A stretch of 64,000 nt of DNA, from the NCBI RefSeq assembly GCF_001305595.1, contig NZ_CP012401.1:496001-560000 (forward strand). Direction: 5' to 3'. The notes under the pieces were generated by a model that did not search any database, was not told the origin of the DNA, and saw nothing but the letters and a program-made list of their open reading frames with translations. Both the position numbers and the translations under genes were made by a program. Within the stretch, counting starts at the first letter, position 1, and each line of letters begins with the position of its first letter. Source of the DNA: Azospirillum thiophilum (lineage in GTDB: Bacteria > Pseudomonadota > Alphaproteobacteria > Azospirillales > Azospirillaceae). Positions 41,991 through 49,751 of the stretch are shown here, one piece after another.

Positions 41991-42289
41991 TCTTTGTCCC
42001 TGCGCCGCGGCAGACGCTGCCGGATGAGCTCCGCCGCCGCATGCGCGGACAGCGCGCCCTGTTCCACCATGACGGCTTCGGCCGCCTGCTGCGCCTCCGC
42101 ACGCTTCTGGAAGCCCCACTGGCTCTGGATCGACGCCCCGATGAACCCGCCGGCGCGTTCGCTGCTGTGAACGAGGTAGTGCCACCCATCGCTCTTGCGT
42201 GCCACGAGAGCCGTCCAGGATTCGATGCTGAGGCATGCCACGCCTGTGACGATGTCGGTTTCCCAGCGGGCGCTGTCTTCATTGATCAC
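41987..42289 (-). CDS. operon gene 4: small hypothetical protein (GTG start)
   Basis: A 100-residue protein starting at GTG 42289 after GGGGGGAAG, overlapping the previous gene by 11 bases; the frame is open further upstream. WTALVARKSDGWHYLVHSS suggests a small beta-sheet core, followed by the EAQQAAEAVM...AHAAAELIRQR helix shared with operon gene 5. No known family recognised. Confidence 0.55.
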   Translation of the reverse strand: MINEDSARWETDIVTGVACLSIESWTALVARKSDGWHYLVHSSERAGGFIGASIQSQWGFQKRAEAQQAAEAVMVEQGALSAHAAAELIRQRLPRRRDKE

Positions 42290-42461
42290 GGCTTCCCCCC
42301 TTTGCCTCTTCTGCGCCGATGAACTGCGGTTCGTCCGGCGCCACGGCGGTGAACTCATCTGCCGCCGGTCTCAGGTGCCCGAGGGTCGGCGGCACGCGGC
42401 GCACGGGTGACCGCACGCTCGCAAGGTCGAGCGCCCAGCCTTGTCGGCCGGAGCCACTCAT
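42279..42461 (-). CDS. operon gene 3: small hypothetical protein
   Basis: A 60-residue protein (MSGSGRQGWALDLASVRSPV...AKGGSRDQ) whose ATG overlaps the stop of operon gene 2 as ATGA, placing it in the coupled series. It has no distinguishing motif, and its existence depends mainly on the overlap pattern. Confidence 0.45.
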   Translation of the reverse strand: MSGSGRQGWALDLASVRSPVRRVPPTLGHLRPAADEFTAVAPDEPQFIGAEEAKGGSRDQ

Positions 42462-42889
42462 GTCCACGTCGCGCCCGTCTGGCTCCTCCCCGCGCCGTAG
42501 TGCTTCACCACGTCCCGCAAAGCCGCCAGCTGTTGGTGTGCGGTCAGCCGCTGGTAGGCGGCCGACTCCACCAGCATTTCTACGGCGATGACCGGCGACG
42601 CCTGGAACAGACCGGCGCGGATGCGTGCGAGAAATGTGGGTGACCTCTTGCGGGACCATGCGTGGAACCATCGCCGGCCCCATGCCTGTCGCCAGCGCGG
42701 GCCGCGGAGGCGCGGTTGCCGGAAGGGAATGCCGGGGGTCCTTGCGGACCAGTAGCGGGGGTGAGCCGCGCGCGGCGGATACCCGAGACAGCGCGGTGAC
42801 CATTGCGGCGCGTGGAAAGCCCCGTTCGCACCCACATGCGAGTGCGCGCGGAAGATTCGACGCTTGAAGCGCCAAGCCGGCCTGATCAC
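42458..42889 (-). CDS. operon gene 2: Trp/Arg-rich small protein
   Basis: A 143-residue protein starting with an ATGA overlap on operon gene 1. The N-terminal half is rich in Trp, Arg and Pro. From about residue 70 it aligns without long gaps with operon gene 1: GPRWRQAWGRRW / GPRWTRGWGIAC, ARIRAGLFQASPVIAVEMLV / ARLRAGRHPASPAVALELLM, and a shared ending AALRDVVKHYGAGR / AAIRDVVRHYGPGR. They are tandem paralogues of an unknown family, possibly nucleic-acid or membrane associated given their charge. Confidence 0.62.
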   Translation of the reverse strand: MIRPAWRFKRRIFRAHSHVGANGAFHAPQWSPRCLGYPPRAAHPRYWSARTPGIPFRQPRLRGPRWRQAWGRRWFHAWSRKRSPTFLARIRAGLFQASPVIAVEMLVESAAYQRLTAHQQLAALRDVVKHYGAGRSQTGATWT

Positions 42890-43311
42890 CTCGACCTTCC
42901 CGGCCCATAATGCCGTACGACGTCCCGAATCGCTGCGGTCTGTTCGTGGAACGTCAGATCGTCATAGCGCATGGATTCCATCAGCAGTTCGAGCGCGACG
43001 GCCGGCGACGCCGGATGTCGACCGGCGCGGAGGCGGGCGAGAAACCGCTCGCTCGTACGCAGCGCCTGCCGGCTGCACGCAATGCCCCAGCCGCGGGTCC
43101 ATCTCGGCCCCTTCAGCAGCATGCCCGGAGGCGCCTGGCTGAACCGCGCCCCATAGTGGCTCCATCTGCGGTTCCGCCAGAGGGAGAGAGTTGGGTACCA
43201 CCGGCGAGAGACATCGTACCAGCCCTGCGGCCCCACAGCACGAGAGGGCATGAAGATCCGTTTCCTCATCCTGCTTTTCTTCGTCTGCCGCCTCTCTACC
43301 CGATCGCCCAT
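42886..43311 (-). CDS. operon gene 1: Trp/Arg-rich small protein
   Basis: A 141-residue protein with GAGAGGAG seven bases before the ATG at 43311, the strongest ribosome site of the operon. Basic N-terminus (RKRIFMPS), Trp-rich centre (WYDVSRRWYPTLSLWRNRRW), and the C-terminal block LTFHEQTAAIRDVVRHYGPG shared with operon gene 2. First of six genes that overlap end to start. Family unknown. Confidence 0.65.
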   Translation of the reverse strand: MGDRVERRQTKKSRMRKRIFMPSRAVGPQGWYDVSRRWYPTLSLWRNRRWSHYGARFSQAPPGMLLKGPRWTRGWGIACSRQALRTSERFLARLRAGRHPASPAVALELLMESMRYDDLTFHEQTAAIRDVVRHYGPGRSR

Positions 43312-43348
43312 GTCGATCTCCTCTCAAACGTCGTGTAGAATCTAGCCC

Positions 43349-43531
43349 ATGGGAACACATGACCAAATCCCCTTCCGGTGGCTGTTGCGCGTGCAATTCG
43401 CATGTGCGCTGGCCCTTGCCTCGCTCGGTGTCGCCTGGTTGGCGATTTGGTCGGAAGGGTTCCTGCTGCTGGTGCTCGCCGTGGGCCTCATGGGGCTGGC
43501 GCTGGTGGTCTATTTCAGGTCGTGGCGCTGA
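43349..43531 (+). CDS. small two-helix membrane protein
   Basis: A 60-residue protein divergent from the six-gene operon. A short polar N-terminus is followed by two hydrophobic helices (about 11-33 and 35-55, ALASLGVAWLAIW and GFLLLVLAVGLMGLALVVYF) and a final basic RSWR, so it should span the inner membrane twice. No ribosome site is obvious and I do not recognise it. Confidence 0.45.
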   Translation: MGTHDQIPFRWLLRVQFACALALASLGVAWLAIWSEGFLLLVLAVGLMGLALVVYFRSWR

Positions 43532-43659
43532 CGCGCCCCGTCAGAACGAAGAGCGACCATGCCCGCGAGCGGGCAAACCACCAGTTCCAGGCAGCGCGCC
43601 CAAACGCCTTGCAGGCGCAAGTTGCACGTATTCGCCGAGATGGTAGGGCTTCGCCTATG

Positions 43660-44131
43660 CGGCGTTCGTCATTGATACCGTTGTCCACCACATCGTGGAC
43701 CAGCGGTGATCATGCACTGCCCACGCTGACTTCCTTGGACGGGCTCGATCGGGCGGTTCACGACAGCCATCCAGTTATGGGTAGCGACTTAATTCATCAA
43801 AACAACCTTGGGTCACAATGCGCCTCCATGCGCAACATTGATTCCCTCACCGAGGTCAGCATCGAAGCCTCCGTGGGCAGCGTCGGCGATTCGCACGACG
43901 ACCGATTGGCCAAGACGATCAATGACCATCATAAGAGCGAAGTGATCCGGCGGTGCAGGGCATTGCGCACCCTGGAGGCTGTCGAGTTCAGCACCCCAGA
44001 TTTGGTCAACTGACTCATCAATCGGTGCCTCTCCAGCCTTTCGGCAACTTCCTGCTCGTCAAAGCCAAATTCGACGTGGTCCTAAACCAGCAGGCCGAAG
44101 AACGCACCGTCGAGACCCTGGTTCTTGACGT
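43660..44131 (+). pseudogene. degenerate IS3-type transposase (OrfB) fragment
   Basis: The frame 43378-44013 contains a decayed copy of the IS3 OrfB C-terminal region: DRAVHDSHPVMGSDLIHQNN, then SIEASVGSVGDSHDDRLAKT where intact copies have SVGDSYDNALAET, and EVIRR...LEAVEFSTPDLVN. An internal stop follows, after which the residual match continues to about 44131 in another frame (QPKNAPSRPWFLT-like). No intact ORF or ends remain. Confidence 0.65.
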
Positions 44132-44369
44132 GCTTCGGGCGATGACTGAGGACGCCATTGTCAGCGGCAGCCTCGCCGACCCCCACCAGCACCTCGAGAC
44201 CACTATCACGGTGCATGATTATCCGAGTAAGGAGCGAGGGGCGGTCCTTCGCTGATGTCGGACATTCCGTTCGCCCCGTGTCCGCGGGACGCCGAAGAAA
44301 TTGGCGTCCTGCGCCCGCCTCCTCTCTCCACGGCCCCATATGGCCGGCGTAACACAGGAGGAGGATTTG
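44132..44369. other. gap before the HTH gene
   Basis: About 240 bases with no supported gene. It should hold the promoter of the HTH/recombinase unit. Confidence 0.3.
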
Positions 44370-44660
44370 ATGCCGCTTGATCAGCCTTGGTACAGCCTTG
44401 ACGAGGTCGCCGACCGGTACGGCGTCACACGGCGGACTGTCGAACGCTGGGCGCAGGACAGACGCATCGTCGTCACCACGCTGGCCGGCACCACCCGCCG
44501 CATCAGCGCTGCGTCGCTTCTGGCGTTCGAACTGCACAACCAGTCGGTGACGTTGCCGCCCGCGCTTGCGCCCGAAGCTGCCAACCCTTCCGGGGCCGTC
44601 GGCGGGGGCACGAAAAGGAAGCACCCCCGCTCCCGAATCACGTCGCGCCGGCCAGGCTGA
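44370..44660 (+). CDS. excisionase/HTH_17-type DNA-binding protein
   Basis: A 96-residue protein from the ATG at 44370, preceded by AGGAGGAGG. Residues 5-55 (PWYSLDEVADRYGVTRRTVE...TTRRISAASLLAFEL) form a MerR/excisionase-type winged helix; the tail is basic and unstructured. It directly precedes two tyrosine recombinase genes on the same strand and may act as their directionality factor or regulator. Confidence 0.8.
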   Translation: MPLDQPWYSLDEVADRYGVTRRTVERWAQDRRIVVTTLAGTTRRISAASLLAFELHNQSVTLPPALAPEAANPSGAVGGGTKRKHPRSRITSRRPG

Positions 44661-44867
44661 CGCGGCGTCGGGGATTGTCGTCGATTGTCGTTGATTTTCC
44701 AATCACTTGGGCCGGCTCGGGACAAGGGGCATGACACAATGGAATTTTTTCCTCCACCCACTGTCCCGAATGTGCGTCGATGTCGCGGATTGTCGTGGAT
44801 CGTCGCGCAGTGTCGGCCCCCTTGCCATCCCGAAGCCTTTCGCATCGGACGAAACCAGGAGGACCGC

Positions 44868-47063
44868 ATGACGGACCAACTCACACTTTCCCGCCGCAAT
44901 GCGCCGGGCGCCCTGTCACTGGATTGGCGCCGGCTATGCGACGCCCGTGCGGCGCTCGGCAGGATCCCGGGACCGCTGTCCACCACCGCACGTTGGTGCA
45001 GCGCCAACGGTATCGAGCCGTTCGCCGTCGACGATACCGTGCTGGCGGCGGTGGCCGACTATCTGACGACTGCCGGAACCTGGACCGACCGCAAGGAGGC
45101 CTATCGGCAGGTGCGGACCTACTGGAACGCTGCCGTGAAGCAGGTCCCCGGCTGGCCCCAGGCGATCATACAGGCGCCGCCACGGCCGCCCAGGCCACTG
45201 ACCTCGGCTGTGGTCCGACCGACGGCTCGGACACTCGAGGATCTCCGGCAGGTCGTCGCCTCCTCCCCCCTGTTGGCTGACAATGAACGAATGGCGCTGG
45301 TCAGCGCGATCACCAGCGCCGCGCGCTGGTTGGGGCGTCCGCCCGGCGAATTGCCGGCCAACCTGAGGTCCCTCGACCCGAAACTCAAAGCGCTCGCCCG
45401 CCATTACGCCCAACTCGGAGTCTCCCGGAAGACGGTGACGAACGTCAAGTCGCTGCTGCGCAAGGCGCTGGACCTCATCGCTCCGAGGCCGGCTCTGCCG
45501 CCGGTGAGCGACCCAAGCGCCCTAACGCCGGAATGGCGGACGCTGTGGACGGCGTGGCGGGCGACGGTGCCCAAGGCCTATGGTCCGCTGTCCTTCCTGA
45601 TGCGCCACTGCTCGGCAACCGGGATCGCCCCGGACGCTGTCGACGACGCCGTCGCCGCCGCGGTAGCCGATCGCATGATGGCCTGCGGCTGCCGCAGGGA
45701 TCTGCCGATGGCGATCCGCCACATCCGAGGCTATTGGAACCAGGCAGTGGAGACCGTCCCCGGCTGGCCGAGCCGACGCCTGACGCTCGGGCTGGCCGCC
45801 AGAGGGCCGGTCAGCCTGCCGCTGACCGCGTTCCCGTCGGTCTTCCAACGTAGCCTCGAGGACCTTCTGGTCGTCGCGCGCACTGGCTACCAGCCCGGCG
45901 TGACCGGGCTGCGGGCCAGAGCCGAGGCACGGAAGAGCCGCGCCATCAAGGGCGATGACAGCCGGAAGAAGGATAATGGCGGGCGCAAGCGGCTTCGCGA
46001 TGCGTCCATCGAGGGGCTGGGTGACTTCGTCCGCCGCTTCGCCTCCTGGGCTGTTCACCACGGCCATAGGAAGCTGGAGGACCTGAGGGCCGTCAGCGAC
46101 GTCGTCAATGAGCAGGTGTTCGTAGCGTGGTACGACGCCTACTGTGACAAGCACGTTCCCACTGGCGAGGAGGACATGCCGCGTAAGCCGGCCAAGACTC
46201 TGCACAACGCCTGCGGTTTCCTCGCCATGGCCGCCATCCGCCTGCCGTTGGAGGACGCCCCGGTGGTCGCCGATCTTCTCCCGATGCTCGACTGTGCCCG
46301 TGAGGAGCACGAGACCTATGGCGAGCTGACTCCGGAGAATCAGCAGAAGCTCGCCCAGTTCGCCATCCCCGAGAACCTGCGCGCGCTGCACGAGATGCCG
46401 ATCCGGGTGATGGAGTATCTGGAAAGCGAACGGCAGTCCCGAACCGCTGCGGGGGAAACGCCGGTCACGCCGCGCATGGCGCTGACCGCGGCGGCGGCGA
46501 TGGGGGTGCTGCTGCTCAACAGCCTGCCGGTGCGCGTGCTGACACTCAGCGGCACTCGTCTCGACAACGTGCAGTGGCCGCTGTCCCGCCACGCCGATGG
46601 CGCCGTCGCGTACGAGGCGTGGCAGACCAAGGGGAAGATCCCTGCGCGCGCCGTACTGAAATCCTGGAAGATGATGCTGTTGAGCATCTATCGCACTCAC
46701 TACCGCCTGCTGCTCGGCGATGTCGGCAACTCCTTTCTCTTCCCCCGTCAAGGCGAGGACAAGCCGATGCGGGCGGCGCCGTTTTCCGGGCTCATTTCGC
46801 GGGTGGTCGCGCGCGAAACCGGCCTGGCCATGAACCCGCACCTGTGGCGTCATCTCGCCACCAAGCTGCTGCTGGATGAGGACCCGCGCTATCGGGACAC
46901 GGTCAGCCGCCTCCTCGGTCATCATGGGGCGGGACGGCGCGAGTATGGCGGCGTGTCGCAGGATCAGGCTGCGGCGGCGCTGGAGACCGCGGTCGATCGT
47001 ATTCGGGCGCGCGCCCCCGGCCGCGCGCGCCGGACGGCGAAAGCCGCACGGAGGTCGTCGTGA
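44868..47063 (+). CDS. large tyrosine recombinase
   Basis: A 731-residue recombinase from the ATG at 44868 (AGGAGGA upstream), far longer than ordinary integrases. The N-terminal half contains two internally similar segments: LSTTARWCSANGIEPFAVDDTV with PGWPQAI, and LSFLMRHCSATGIAPDAVDDAV with PGWPSRR. The catalytic domain is complete: Arg in SLPVRVLTLS, Lys in WQTKGKIP, His-Leu-Trp-Arg in NPHLWRH, LLGHH, and Tyr in REYGG. Its stop overlaps the next recombinase start (GTGA), so the two are coupled. It resembles multi-recombinase transposon modules. Confidence 0.88.
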   Translation: MTDQLTLSRRNAPGALSLDWRRLCDARAALGRIPGPLSTTARWCSANGIEPFAVDDTVLAAVADYLTTAGTWTDRKEAYRQVRTYWNAAVKQVPGWPQAIIQAPPRPPRPLTSAVVRPTARTLEDLRQVVASSPLLADNERMALVSAITSAARWLGRPPGELPANLRSLDPKLKALARHYAQLGVSRKTVTNVKSLLRKALDLIAPRPALPPVSDPSALTPEWRTLWTAWRATVPKAYGPLSFLMRHCSATGIAPDAVDDAVAAAVADRMMACGCRRDLPMAIRHIRGYWNQAVETVPGWPSRRLTLGLAARGPVSLPLTAFPSVFQRSLEDLLVVARTGYQPGVTGLRARAEARKSRAIKGDDSRKKDNGGRKRLRDASIEGLGDFVRRFASWAVHHGHRKLEDLRAVSDVVNEQVFVAWYDAYCDKHVPTGEEDMPRKPAKTLHNACGFLAMAAIRLPLEDAPVVADLLPMLDCAREEHETYGELTPENQQKLAQFAIPENLRALHEMPIRVMEYLESERQSRTAAGETPVTPRMALTAAAAMGVLLLNSLPVRVLTLSGTRLDNVQWPLSRHADGAVAYEAWQTKGKIPARAVLKSWKMMLLSIYRTHYRLLLGDVGNSFLFPRQGEDKPMRAAPFSGLISRVVARETGLAMNPHLWRHLATKLLLDEDPRYRDTVSRLLGHHGAGRREYGGVSQDQAAAALETAVDRIRARAPGRARRTAKAARRSS

Positions 47064-48408
47064 AGCGGGACGAACGCATCCACAATCGCCGGAACCTCCG
47101 CGGCTGGAATGCCTATCGCCGCTGGTGCGGCGCGGAGGAGCCGGGCATCGATCCCGGCCGCCTCGAGGCCTACGTCGCCCATCTGGCGGTAACCCATGCC
47201 AGTCGGCCGAAGGACATGTGCGAACTGCTCTACGGTCTGGCGGCCGCTTTGCGGGAGCGCGATCCGGACGGCGACCATCTGTGGGTCGAACGCGCCGTGC
47301 GGGCGGTCTGGATGGCCTCGTCGGCGCGCAAATCGTCGGACGGACCGGGCCGGGGTGCTGCCAGCCAGCGCCGGCGGGTTCGCCTTTTGGTTGAGGAGTG
47401 GCCGGCGCCGATCCGCGCCGCATGGATCGCCGCTCGGGGCACGGGTGGGCGCAGACTGTCGTTGCGCGATCTAATGAGCAACGATAGCCCAGCGCGAAAG
47501 TGGTCGGCGGAGACGGTCAATCTGCGTGAGAGGAATATGGGGATGTATTTCGCCTTCTGCCAATCGGCTTCGCTCCCGCTGACGGTCGCGCCCTGTGGCC
47601 CGGTGACGACTGGGATTGGCTGTGGAATCATGCCCTGGAACTTCAGAAGCAGGCCAAGGAGGCGCCGAAGGCGCGTCGGAAGCATGAGCGGATGAGAAGC
47701 GTTATCGAACTCCGCGAACTCGCTAGAGGGCTGATGGCACGGGCAGAGAAAGCCGGGCGAAGTCGGCGTGCGGCGGCGCTCTTTCAGAAGGGCCTGATCA
47801 TTCTGATGTTAACCCATCATCCGATCCGACGCCGCAATTTGCACGAACTGTGCATTGGCCAAGCGCCAAAGAACGCCATCACTGGCAGCTTCATCGACCA
47901 CCTGCCGGGCGGCGGTTTCAGCCTGATGTTGCTGGACACCAAGAACGGCGACCACCGAGTTGAACAGTTGGCGGCCGATGTCGTCGGACCGATGGAACGC
48001 TGGCTGACACATTGGCGTATAGCGCTCGCCACGGAACGATCGGGCGAAGCCCTCTGGCTGTCGGCCTGCCCAGGCTTTATTGGTTCCCCGCTGATGCCCA
48101 AAAGCCTTACGGAATGCGTGATGGATATCACTGCGGAGGAGTTTGGACTGGGATTGGGGCCGCACCTGTTCAGGGATGTCACCGCCACGGCGATCGTCGA
48201 CCACGCTCCGGAACTGGTCGACCTTATCCCGCGCCTGCTCGGGCATCGGGATCCGCGCTCCTGCCAGCCCTACATACAGCAAGCTTCCACCACAGCCGCG
48301 GCGAGAACACTCGAGGATGTGATTGAGCGGCGGTTGGGACGGAGCATGACCCCGCACGAGAAGAACCAGCGCGCTGCTTTGCTCAACCGCCTCGAGAAGC
48401 GGCGGTGA
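47060..48408 (+). pseudogene. second tyrosine recombinase, split by a frameshift
   Basis: The gene starts at GTG 47060 after GGAGG, overlapping the first recombinase by 4 bases. The first frame (to 47695) encodes the core-binding part up to about 47580. The correct continuation (DGRALWPGDDWDWLW...) is in another frame that runs to 48408 and holds the complete catalytic set: Arg in HHPIRRRN, Lys in DTKNGD, HLFR, LLGHRD and Tyr in QPYIQQ. An ATG at 47692 overlapping the first frame's stop (ATGA) could still allow a separate catalytic polypeptide. Probably a single-base indel in an otherwise intact gene. Confidence 0.75.
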
Positions 48409-48639
48409 CGCGACGGGAAAGTCGTCATCACCTATGTCGGTGGGGTCAATCCCGAAACCGACCCGGTGGTGGCGATCGCGGAGTGGCTCGACTCCCTGAA
48501 AAAGGCCGGGATCACATGGGGGCCTCCTGTTCCCCCAGGTGAAAACCTGCGGCAACCCCTCTTTCCGCGACGGCCGCATCCCAAGCCGTTAGCAAACCCC
48601 GCCAATGCCGTGCCGTCTGCGGTCAACAACCAGCCGTGA
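48409..48639 (+). other. open coding-like stretch after the recombinase stop
   Basis: The recombinase frame stays open for 76 codons past its TGA (48406-48408) to a stop at 48637-48639, with coding-like sequence (VVITYVGGVNPETDPVVAIA, EWLDSLKKAGITWG). No ATG lies in frame; GTG codons occur. It may be a separate small gene with a GTG start, or the 3' part of a longer gene. It ends just before the left end of the IS66 nest. Confidence 0.3.
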
Positions 48640-48676
48640 AGCGGATGCTTCGTAAGCGGGGCGTGATCGCACCGGA

Positions 48677-49136
48677 TCAGGCGTTGACAGCTGGGCTCCA
48701 GTTCCAGGGGAGGAGATCGGCGAGGTGGCTGGCAGGATAGCCGTTCACCATGCGCTCCAGGACGTCGCGCAGGTAGGCGAAGGGTTCGACGCCGTTGAGC
48801 TTACAGGTCTCAACCAGCGAGGCGATCACCGCCCAGCGATGGCCGCCGCCCTCCGAGCCGGCGAAGAGGCTATTCTTCCGGCCGAGGGCTACCGGTCTGA
48901 TGCAGCGCTCCACCGTGTTGGTATCCATCTCCACCCGGCCGTCATCCAGGTAGACGCACAACGCCTTCCAGCGGCCAAGCGCATAGCGGATCGCCTCGGC
49001 CAGCTTGGAGCGGCCCGGCAGGCGGGGAAGTTCGTGCTCCAGCCACGCCTTCAGCTCCGCCACCTGGGAAGCGGCCTCGGCTTGCCGAAGCTGCCGGCGC
49101 TCGTCTGCCGTGCGGCCGCGGATGCGCTCTTCGATC
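48677..49136 (-). pseudogene. tnpC: 3' part of IS66-B transposase gene tnpC
   Basis: The C-terminal part of an IS66 TnpC: EERIRGRTADERRQLRQAE, WKALCVYLDDGRVEMDTNTV, ERCIRPVALGRKNSLFAGSE and the ending LPWNWSPAVNA. The 5' part is at 54619-55720. Joining the two at the 8-bp duplication CTTCGATC gives one continuous frame of about 517 residues, so the gene was intact before IS66-A inserted. Confidence 0.9.
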
Positions 49137-49175
49137 GTAAGCGGTGCGAGCGCACCCTTCACCGATTCCCCGGGA

Positions 49176-49751
49176 TCACCGCATGGATCTGTTGCGGCGG
49201 GCCTTGAAGTGTTCGCGAAGGTCGAGGATTCCCTTGGCCAGGGCTGGTACGTCGGCCTCGATGATGGGCGTTGTGCCGATCAGAAGAGTGTGCAAGGCCT
49301 GGAACGTGGTGTGTTCAGGCTTGTCCGGGTTGGTCATGCTCTTCCAGGCGCGGGGCGCCAGCCGGGTTGCCATGAGGAAGCCGAAGGACCAGAAGATCGG
49401 GTCCAAGCCTCCGGCATGGTGGGGCGGCAGTTGCGGCCGGTAGAGATAGGGAAATTGCGCCATCGTCTCCGACAGGCGGTTGTGCTGGGCCGCTACGGCC
49501 TGGATGGCGCGGTGCTCCCGCGTGTCCTCGGCGCAGAGCAGGGCGTGGTCGCCCAGGAGGTGGCCGAGCCAAATCTGGGGATCGATGAACGTCGGCCCGA
49601 TCAGCACGGCGGTCAGGTAGCCGTCGAGCCCGTCGAGGCGCGACACCGGCGCCGCCCGGCCGCGTGCCCGCAGATAGGCTTCGAGTTCGGCGGCATCCAG
49701 CATCAGTTTGGGCACCGCCGTGGCGGCGTTTGCGGCGGGCTTGGCCATCAT
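49176..49751 (-). CDS. UPF0149 (YecA-like) passenger protein of IS66-A
   Basis: A 191-residue protein that starts with an ATGA overlap on the tnpC stop and lies inside the IS66-A ends, so it moves with the element. AELEAYLRARG and DGLDGYLTAVLIGPTFIDPQ match the UPF0149/YecA fold, a small helical family; the zinc/SEC-C tail of some members is absent. Passenger UPF0149 genes occur in other IS66-like elements. Its role in transposition or host interaction is unknown. Confidence 0.8.
   Translation of the reverse strand: MMAKPAANAATAVPKLMLDAAELEAYLRARGRAAPVSRLDGLDGYLTAVLIGPTFIDPQIWLGHLLGDHALLCAEDTREHRAIQAVAAQHNRLSETMAQFPYLYRPQLPPHHAGGLDPIFWSFGFLMATRLAPRAWKSMTNPDKPEHTTFQALHTLLIGTTPIIEADVPALAKGILDLREHFKARRNRSMR

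Noticed and set aside
47575..47695. Programmed frameshift joining the two halves of the second recombinase
   Set aside because: I see no slippery heptamer at the switch point, so a plain indel is the simpler reading.
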